Origin: Bacteroidota bacterium
GTDB taxonomy: Bacteria; Bacteroidota; Bacteroidia; Chitinophagales; LD1
DNA: 38,034 nt
NCBI GenBank assembly: GCA_947479455.1
Contig: CANJZE010000029.1
Coordinates: 1 to 38,034, forward strand
Direction: 5' to 3'
In this document: one piece after another, positions 32,394-38,034 of the stretch
How positions within the stretch are numbered: position 1 is the stretch's first letter
Layout of the letters: each line of letters starts with the position of its first letter
Notes under the pieces: model-generated
What the model was told of the DNA's origin: nothing
Database searches by the model: none
What the model saw: the letters and a program-made list of their open reading frames with translations, nothing else
Position numbers and translations under genes: made by a program

Positions 32394-35300
32394 ATGAAAC
32401 TACACTTGAACCTCAATGCAAGTTTAATTCTTCTATTTTTTGTATTGCTTCTTGCAAACAACATTTCTGCTCAATGTATTTATAACGGACCAGAACCTGA
32501 TGATGTGTTATCTCCTAATTGCACATCACAAAACACCTCAGCACTAGGAAACGGAGTTGGCGCTGGTGCATACCGTTTCTATTCTGGTTTCAGCGGAGGA
32601 ACTTGGTATTATTTCAATTTAGAGAATACTGCTGGAAATCTTACCTGTGCTTCCGCCAATTTTGCCGATGCCAGCAAAACAACGGTTGGATTATGGAATA
32701 ACATTTTAGGAACTACCGCTTACATGTTAGCTTCTGCTACCACCAATTATGTTTGGGTGCAAACTGCAAGTAATGGTACCTGGAGTTCTACTTCATCACT
32801 ATTAACTTATGGTGTTGCAGTTCCTTCTACTCCTGTTTGGAATGCAAATCCTTCTAATGTTTGCTCAAGTACAGGTACAGTTTACTCTGTAAATACAGTA
32901 GATTATGCCACCGAATATGTATGGTCGATAAGCGGTGGAATAGGTTATTTAAATGGAAACGTTGGAGTAACAACCCTCACGACCACCACTAATAATGTTA
33001 CTGTAACCTTCACTGGAGTTTCATCCAGCGATTCAATAACCGTTTACGCAACTAACAATGGCGTATGTTCTTCTGCACCAATTAGTACTTACATTAACTC
33101 CTTTATATCACCTACAATTAGCGTGGACTCAAACGCTGTTATGTGTGCCGGCAACGCAGCATCAATAAGCGTTAGTTTTAGTGGCGGAGGTTCCCCTCAA
33201 TTTCAATGGCAGCTAAGCGATAACGGAAATTGGATAAATGTGATTGACGGAATTCCTGCTTCAACCACTTACATAGGTTCTACGAGCACTTCGCTAAACA
33301 TACTGTCCTCTCCAAGTACTCCCTCCAACTCCTATTCTTATCAGTGTGTTTTGGTACAAAGTGGCTGCGCTTCTAATGCGGTTACTATAACAACTAATCC
33401 AATTTTTAACGATACAATTTACCAAACAATTTGCGAAGGTCAATTAGCTGAAGGTTATGCAGTAACGGGTATTTTTACTGATCTTTTTGTTTCTGTAAAT
33501 GGTTGCGATAGCACCCGCACCTTAGACTTAACTGTGCTTCCAAGAGTAAATGGCTCGGTAACTCAAACCATTTGTGAAGGCGCTTCATTCGAAGGTTATT
33601 CAACTTCAGGAACTTTTGTGGATACGCTTGCCAACGCTGCTGCAAATGGTTGCGATAGTATTCGTACGTTAGACTTAACTGTTTTACCTCGAGCAAATGG
33701 CTCAGTAACACAAACAATTTGTGAAGGCTCTTCATTTGAGGGGTATTCTACCTCAGGAACTTTTGTGGATACGCTGGCTAATGCTGCTGCAAATGGTTGT
33801 GATAGTATTCGCACGTTAGACTTAACTGTTATACCGAGAGCAAACGGCACGGTTACACAAACCATTTGTGAAGGCTCTTCATTTGAGGGGTATTCTACCT
33901 CAGGAACTTTTGTGGATACGCTGGCTAATGCTGCTGCAAATGGTTGTGATAGTATTCGCACTTTAGACTTAACTGTTTTACCTAGAGCAAACGGCACGGT
34001 TACACAAACCATTTGTGAAGGCTCTTCTTTTGAAGGTTATTCAACTTCAGGAACTTTTGTTGATACGTTTACTAATGCGGCTGCGAATGGTTGCGATAGT
34101 ATTCGCACGTTAGACTTAACTGTTTTACCGAGAGCAAACGGCACGGTTACACAAACCATTTGTGAAGGCTCTTCATTTGAAGGTTATTCAACTTCAGGAA
34201 CTTTTGTAGATACGTTTGCAAATGCTGCGGAGAATGGGTGCGATAGTATTCGTACCTTGAACTTAACTGTTTTACAAGGTGTAAATAGTACTGTAACGCA
34301 AACAATTTGCGATGGCGAAACTTTTGAGGGGTATTCAACTTCGGGAACTTTTGTAGATACTTTTGCAAATGCCGGGGCGAACGGTTGCGATAGTATTCGC
34401 ACTTTAATTCTTACTGTTTTACCAATTGCAACAAGTTCAATTTCGCAAACTATTTGCGATGGCGAATCTTTTGAAGGGTATTCAACTTCGGGAACTTTTG
34501 TAGATACGTTTGCAAATGCCGGGGCGAATGGTTGTGATAGTATTCGTACCTTGTTGCTCTCCGTTTTACCAAGTGTTACAAGTTCAATTTCTCAAACAAT
34601 TTGCGATGGCGAAACTTTTGAGGGGTATTCAACCAATGGAACTTTTGTAGATACTTTCGCAAATGCCGGGGCGAATGGTTGTGATAGTATTCGCACATTA
34701 ATTCTTTCTGTTTTACCAAGTGTTACAAGTTCAATTTCTCAAACAATTTGCGATGGCGAAACTTTTGAGGGGTATTCAACCAATGGAACGTTTACCGATA
34801 CTTATGCTAATGCCGCAGCAAACGGTTGCGATAGTATTAGAACTTTAATCCTAACTGTTTTACCAATTGCCACAAGTTCAATTTCACAAACAATTTGCGA
34901 TGGCGAAACTTTTGAGGGGTATTCAACTTCGGGAACTTTTGTAGATACGTTTGCAAATGCCGGGGCGAACGGGTGTGACAGTATTCGTACGTTAAACCTA
35001 ACGGTATCTCCTCTTCCTGCAGTTCCTACTATTACCCAGTCAGGAAACACCTTAACCTCAAGTGCGGCAGCGCAGTATCAATGGTATCTAAATGGAAATT
35101 TATTGGTTGGGGAAACCAATCAAACCTTGGTGATAACCACTAATGGCAGTTATACTGTAGAAGTAACCGATGGTTCATCTTGCAGCAATACCTCTGCTCC
35201 GTTCAATGCTATTTTCAATAGCATTAGTCACATAGCAGAAGCACGTCTTGTAAATATTTATCCAAACCCTACCACCGATGTTTTGAATCTACAGTTTTCG

Positions 35301-35498
35301 AACCTTACAAATTCCGAAGCTCTTTCGTTACGTATTTTCAACGATGTTGGTCAGCAAATTGAAGAGAAGACCATAATCATTAAGAGTACAAGTTTTTCGC
35401 TTATTCAATCTTTTAAAGATTTCGGTGCGGGAGTTTATTTATTACAACTTCAGCAGGGTAGCTGGACTCACTGTCAACGAATAATGAAAAGCAATTAA
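32394..35498 (+). CDS. Large T9SS-secreted repeat protein
   Basis: 1034 residues. Signal peptide at residues 1-27 (FVLLLANNISAQ, cut after Ala). An N-terminal ~300-residue part has Ig/PKD-like features (VPSTPVWNANPSNVCSSTGT, VYSVNTVDYATEYVWSISGG, and a second CAGNAASISVSFSGGG module). Then come eleven repeats of ~49 residues with TICEG/DG...FEGYSTSGTFVDT.ANA.ANGCDSIRTL.L.V, each with two Cys that could form a disulphide. An Ig-like block (TITQSGNTLTSSAAAQYQWYLNG) and a C-terminal T9SS domain (NIYPNPTTDVLNLQF, DFGAGVYLLQLQQG) follow. It is exported by T9SS and likely an extracellular stalk or adhesin. The terminator at 35516-35551 follows. Confidence 0.88.
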   Translation: MKLHLNLNASLILLFFVLLLANNISAQCIYNGPEPDDVLSPNCTSQNTSALGNGVGAGAYRFYSGFSGGTWYYFNLENTAGNLTCASANFADASKTTVGLWNNILGTTAYMLASATTNYVWVQTASNGTWSSTSSLLTYGVAVPSTPVWNANPSNVCSSTGTVYSVNTVDYATEYVWSISGGIGYLNGNVGVTTLTTTTNNVTVTFTGVSSSDSITVYATNNGVCSSAPISTYINSFISPTISVDSNAVMCAGNAASISVSFSGGGSPQFQWQLSDNGNWINVIDGIPASTTYIGSTSTSLNILSSPSTPSNSYSYQCVLVQSGCASNAVTITTNPIFNDTIYQTICEGQLAEGYAVTGIFTDLFVSVNGCDSTRTLDLTVLPRVNGSVTQTICEGASFEGYSTSGTFVDTLANAAANGCDSIRTLDLTVLPRANGSVTQTICEGSSFEGYSTSGTFVDTLANAAANGCDSIRTLDLTVIPRANGTVTQTICEGSSFEGYSTSGTFVDTLANAAANGCDSIRTLDLTVLPRANGTVTQTICEGSSFEGYSTSGTFVDTFTNAAANGCDSIRTLDLTVLPRANGTVTQTICEGSSFEGYSTSGTFVDTFANAAENGCDSIRTLNLTVLQGVNSTVTQTICDGETFEGYSTSGTFVDTFANAGANGCDSIRTLILTVLPIATSSISQTICDGESFEGYSTSGTFVDTFANAGANGCDSIRTLLLSVLPSVTSSISQTICDGETFEGYSTNGTFVDTFANAGANGCDSIRTLILSVLPSVTSSISQTICDGETFEGYSTNGTFTDTYANAAANGCDSIRTLILTVLPIATSSISQTICDGETFEGYSTSGTFVDTFANAGANGCDSIRTLNLTVSPLPAVPTITQSGNTLTSSAAAQYQWYLNGNLLVGETNQTLVITTNGSYTVEVTDGSSCSNTSAPFNAIFNSISHIAEARLVNIYPNPTTDVLNLQFSNLTNSEALSLRIFNDVGQQIEEKTIIIKSTSFSLIQSFKDFGAGVYLLQLQQGSWTHCQRIMKSN
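33426..35036 (+). repeat. 147-bp tandem repeats in T9SS protein gene
   Basis: One divergent 141-bp unit at 33426 is followed by ten units of exactly 147 bp starting at 33567, 33714, 33861, 34008, 34155, 34302, 34449, 34596, 34743 and 34890. Early units carry ICEGSS and PRANG, later units ICDGET and SSISQ, so two subfamilies expanded in turn. Long runs are identical between neighbours. Confidence 0.92.
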
Positions 35499-35515
35499 TG
35501 TTCTTGATACGATAC

Positions 35516-35551
35516 AAAAAAGGCGAGGGTGATAATTATCCTCGCCTTTTT
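35516..35551. terminator. Bidirectional intrinsic terminator
   Basis: GGCGAGG (35522-35528) pairs with CCTCGCC (35540-35546), flanked by A5 on the left and T5 on the right. It would end the T9SS gene transcript and works on both strands. Confidence 0.85.
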
Positions 35552-35621
35552 CTTTTGCCTTCTTGCAAGTAAATACTAAAACAGGTTTGGGAAAAGCACA
35601 AGGTCTTCACATATTCACTCC

Positions 35622-36821
35622 ATGAAAATTGGAATTTTAAAAGAAACAAAAACCCCGCAGGATAATCGTGTGCCACTAACGCCTTCGCAATGTGCCATAT
35701 TGAAAGAAGAAAATCCGGAGTTAGAAATTTATGTGCAAAGCTGCACTTATCGTTGTTATACCGATGATGAATATCGTTATCAAGGAATTGAAGTAAGAGA
35801 AGATTTAAGTGATTGTGATGTACTTTTGGGAGTAAAAGAAATTCCTGTTGAGTGTTTAATTCCAAACAAGACCTACTTCATTTTTTCACACGTCATAAAA
35901 AAGCAACCGCACAATAAGAAATTGCTACAAGCGGTTCTCAAAAAAAATATACGACTTATTGATTGGGAAACACTCACTGACGAAAAAGGAAAACGACTCA
36001 TCGCATTTGGGCGGTGGGCCGGAATTGTCGGAGCGTATCATGCGATAAGAATGATTGGATTGGGAACAAAAACATTTACGCTCAAGCAAATGAGCGAGTG
36101 CCACAACTTTAAAGAAGCACAGCAAGAGTTTTCGAAAATACAATTTCCAAAACTGAAAATTGTACTCACCGGCACTGGAAGGGTTTCAAACGGTGCGGAT
36201 TTTCTTTTAAACCTCTTGCACATCAAAAAAGTCTCTCCTTACAATTTCTGTTACAACGAGTTTAATGAAATTGTTTATACGCAATTGACCAGCGGGGATA
36301 TGTATCATAAAGAAGGAGAAGAAAAGTTTGATCGCAATGATTTTCATTCGCATCCTGAATTGTATAAGTCCAACTTTTATCCCTTTACTAAAACATGCGA
36401 TATCTTAATTAACGGAGTTTATTGGGATAAACGAATTCCTGTTTTCTTTTCACAAGAGCAGATGAAAGAAAAAGATTTCAGCATTAAACAAATTGCCGAC
36501 ATTACTTGCGATGTGGCACCTTCGTCTATTCCTTCTACACTTCAAACTTCCACTATAGAAAATCCCTATTACGGTTACGAAGCTGCAACTGAAAAAATTG
36601 TTGAGCCCTTTTCTAAAGGGGCAATCGATGTAATGGCCATTGATAATTTGCCTAACGAATTACCGAGAGATGCCAGCGAAGACTTTGGAAATATGTTGAT
36701 GAGCCGAATCCTTCCGGAATTAAAAAAGCCCGATAGTAAAATTATCTACCGGGCTACAATTGCTTTAAACGGAAAGTTGAATAAACCGTACGAGTATCTT
36801 AGCGAATACGTACAGGCATAA
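35622..36821 (+). CDS. Saccharopine/alanine dehydrogenase-like NAD(P) oxidoreductase
   Basis: 399 residues, cytosolic. The N-terminus MKIGILKETKTPQDNRVPLTP is the alanine dehydrogenase/PNT N-terminal signature shared with lysine-forming saccharopine dehydrogenase (LYS1 type). Later FGRWAGIVGAYHAIRM and LKIVLTGTGRVSNGADFLL (Rossmann, with the G.GRVs.GA loop) favour the saccharopine dehydrogenase-like branch; DILINGVYWDKRIPVFFS and IADITCDVAPSSIPSTLQTSTI also match that family. The likely reaction class is reductive/oxidative conversion of an amino acid-2-oxoacid adduct, but the true substrate in this organism is unclear. ATG at 35622 gives the complete N-terminus. It is convergent with a damaged gene seven bases downstream. 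Confidence 0.85.
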   Translation: MKIGILKETKTPQDNRVPLTPSQCAILKEENPELEIYVQSCTYRCYTDDEYRYQGIEVREDLSDCDVLLGVKEIPVECLIPNKTYFIFSHVIKKQPHNKKLLQAVLKKNIRLIDWETLTDEKGKRLIAFGRWAGIVGAYHAIRMIGLGTKTFTLKQMSECHNFKEAQQEFSKIQFPKLKIVLTGTGRVSNGADFLLNLLHIKKVSPYNFCYNEFNEIVYTQLTSGDMYHKEGEEKFDRNDFHSHPELYKSNFYPFTKTCDILINGVYWDKRIPVFFSQEQMKEKDFSIKQIADITCDVAPSSIPSTLQTSTIENPYYGYEAATEKIVEPFSKGAIDVMAIDNLPNELPRDASEDFGNMLMSRILPELKKPDSKIIYRATIALNGKLNKPYEYLSEYVQA

Positions 36822-36827
36822 TTTCTA

Positions 36828-37173
36828 TTACTTCGTCACTTCTTTTACAACTGGCTCTTCTTTTACAGCAGGCTCCGTTGGTTTATGACCGCAATTTCTA
36901 TTGATTGGAATAAATACAGTATCGGTGATACATCTGTCTGCAGTAAATCGAACTTCATTCTGCGCACCGGTTTCCTCATCCTTTGCCATAATTAGAAAAT
37001 TTCCAGGACCTAAAGCCCCACCTGAAGGTCTGCGAACACGAATCTGTCCGTTTGCATCGGTCTGTCTCGTACCATGGTGCGTTGAAATCCACTATACTCG
37101 ACAGAATTGTGCACGATGCACATCGAATAGAACTATCCGGTGAATCGTTGAGAAAGAAATCTATCTTTACCAA
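36828..37173 (-). pseudogene. Frameshifted remnant of a gene with a carboxypeptidase-regulatory-like domain
   Basis: On the minus strand one frame (37173 to ~37060) reads VKIDFFLNDSPDSS and ends FNAPWYETD; it then continues in the next frame as ANGQIRVRRPSGGALGPGNF and on to NEVRFTADRCITDTVFIPIN and a Lys/Glu/Val tail (KPTEPAVKEEPVVKEVTK) with stop at 36830-36828. Joining at YETD-ANGQIRV restores the TDANG turn typical of carboxypeptidase regulatory-like domains, so a one-base insertion near 37060 is likely. The 5' end is also missing. Either a sequencing error or a decaying gene; the IS21-like remnant upstream favours decay. Confidence 0.5.
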
Positions 37174-37277
37174 ACAAGAAGCTGATAAAAATTAAGTGAA
37201 ACAGTATTTAGACAGGTAAGAATTATTAACCGCTTAAACTAACCTTAAAATGTTCCTTTATGCAACTACAATCGCCC

Positions 37278-37325
37278 TGGTCAGTTTGCTCCGAAATGAG
37301 GTGGTCAACTACACCGAAAAATCCA
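37278..37325. mobile_element. Possible IS21-type terminal repeat remnant
   Basis: Two adjacent near-copies begin TGGTCA and contain CCGAAA: one at 37278-37301 (TGGTCAGTTTGCTCCGAAAT), one at 37302-37325 (TGGTCAACTACACCGAAAAA). Multiple TGGTCA...CCGAAA units are characteristic of IS21-family ends as I recall. No transposase genes (istA/istB) are nearby, so it would be a remnant. It lies just upstream of the frameshifted gene and before the DUF3050 gene. Confidence 0.4.
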
Positions 37326-37359
37326 GTTAATCAAAGTTTGGTTCTCCGCATCAACATTT

Positions 37360-37376
37360 GTGGTGAAAATCGCCAC
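37360..37376. repeat. Small hairpin GTGGTGA-AAA-TCGCCAC
   Basis: A 7-bp stem with one G-T and an AAA loop, followed by CCAAGCCCGAAAACGTTAGC. The rest of 37196-37488 has no convincing gene. It may be a short intergenic repeat or part of a leader before the DUF3050 gene. Confidence 0.35.
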
Positions 37377-37488
37377 CTTCGCCAAGCCCGAAAACGTTAG
37401 CAGTAATTGTGGCAGACCTCAATGAAAGCATAGAAATTCAAACATTTGTTCATTTAAAATGTTAATCTAGTAATAAAAAAAGACAATA

Positions 37489-38034
37489 ATGAAAACTCAA
37501 ATTGAAAAAATTAAAAAGACAATTGAACCCTTAAGACAAGAGATTATTAATCATAAAGTATATTCAGCTATTAAAGACATAGAAGACTTGAAAGTATTTA
37601 TGCAATTCCACGTTTACGCTGTTTGGGACTTTATGTCTTTATTAAAAACTCTACAAGGCAACTTGACTTGTACATCTGTTCCTTGGTTTCCCAAAGGAAC
37701 CGCAGACACAAGATATCTTATTAACGAAATTGTTGTAGGTGAAGAATCGGACGTAGACCTTAATGGCATAAGGAAAAGTCATTTTGAATTATATTTAGAT
37801 GCTATGAGACAATGTGGAGCAGATATCTCTAAAATTGAAGTTTTTATAGATGTATTAAAAAATACTAGCGACTTTGACTCCGCTTATTTGGATTCAGAAA
37901 CTCCAAAGGAAGCAAAAGATTTTGTTGACTTTACTTTCAAAGTTATTGAAAGCGGTAAAGACTATTTGCAATCAGCTATTTTCACTTTTGGACGTGAAGA
38001 CCTAATCCCAGGAATGTTTATCTCCATAATAAAT
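37489..38034 (+). CDS. DUF3050 protein (haem-oxygenase fold), 3'-truncated by window edge
   Basis: The frame starts at ATG 37489 and is open to the end of the window (182 codons). The start MKTQIEKIKKTIEPLRQEII with NHKVYSAIKDIEDLKVFMQFHVYAVWDFMSLLKTLQ and LTCTSVPWFPKG matches the DUF3050 family, which is predicted to adopt the haem-oxygenase/TenA-like all-helical fold; the FMQFHVYAVWDFMSLLK helix carries the His expected at the metal or cofactor site. GREDLIPGMF near the window end is another conserved stretch. Some members act as diiron or cofactor-dependent oxidases, but no reaction is assigned here. Confidence 0.85.
   Translation, partial: MKTQIEKIKKTIEPLRQEIINHKVYSAIKDIEDLKVFMQFHVYAVWDFMSLLKTLQGNLTCTSVPWFPKGTADTRYLINEIVVGEESDVDLNGIRKSHFELYLDAMRQCGADISKIEVFIDVLKNTSDFDSAYLDSETPKEAKDFVDFTFKVIESGKDYLQSAIFTFGREDLIPGMFISIIN

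Noticed and set aside
33475-34402. Several minus-strand open frames within the repeat array
   Set aside because: They repeat with the same period as the plus-strand gene and are antisense shadows.
36901-37143. 80-residue plus-strand open frame
   Set aside because: It is antisense to the better-supported frameshifted minus-strand gene.

Overview
The window comes from a member of the Bacteroidota, probably an environmental Chitinophagales- or Sphingobacteriales-like organism. Supporting signs are two secreted proteins with type IX secretion (T9SS) C-terminal domains, TAnnTTTG promoter boxes with almost no Shine-Dalgarno sites, an RND pump fused to its outer-membrane channel, a DUF6660-like gene before that pump, and a tmRNA whose tag ends NGEYSYAMAA. 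Genus cannot be told from the sequence alone.

Left part (1-7850) looks like ordinary chromosome. It holds the 3' part of a collagen-like/tail-fibre-like surface protein, a DUF3524 glycosyltransferase related to tRNA-queuosine mannosyltransferase, dihydroorotase, a small outer-membrane barrel protein, a lipid-anchored or exported VOC protein, a helical hypothetical and an NTF2-like protein. The block 7867-9285 is different: a basic small protein, a one-TM protein and a protein with two winged-helix-like segments, the last two translationally coupled. It looks like accessory or mobile DNA but has no recognised function.

Metal resistance block (9600-18704, + strand): DUF6660-like Cys/His-rich protein, CzcA/CusA-type RND pump fused to a TolC-like channel, CzcB/CusB-type lipoprotein adaptor, SAM methyltransferase, His-rich polytopic membrane protein and a Zn/Cd/Co-type P1B-ATPase. 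Tight spacing and an ATGA overlap imply one operon. Together the genes would move divalent metal from cytoplasm to periplasm (ATPase) and from periplasm to outside (RND-adaptor-channel).

Defence/mobility block (18831-28466): two coupled uncharacterised genes on the minus strand that share a C-terminal motif, a 750-base non-coding stretch with three striking inverted repeats, a complete type III restriction-modification system (mod-res), a strong hairpin terminator, a MerR-like HTH gene with a near-perfect Bacteroidota promoter lying almost on its start codon, a 53-residue small protein and a large serine recombinase. The recombinase gene runs through the terminator and into the 3' end of ssrA (tmRNA, minus strand), which suggests that this block, possibly with the metal operon, is an integrated element using ssrA as its attachment site.

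Right part (28797-38034): a helical-repeat protein, two T9SS-secreted proteins (a beta-propeller of SBBP repeats, and a protein with ten exact-length 147-bp repeats), a saccharopine/alanine dehydrogenase-like enzyme, a frameshifted gene remnant, a possible IS21-type terminal remnant, and the 5' part of a DUF3050 (haem-oxygenase-fold) gene cut by the window edge.

The best candidates for something undescribed are the coupled gene pair 18831-20344 beside the type III system, and the roughly 110-base multi-tier inverted repeat at 20934-21041.
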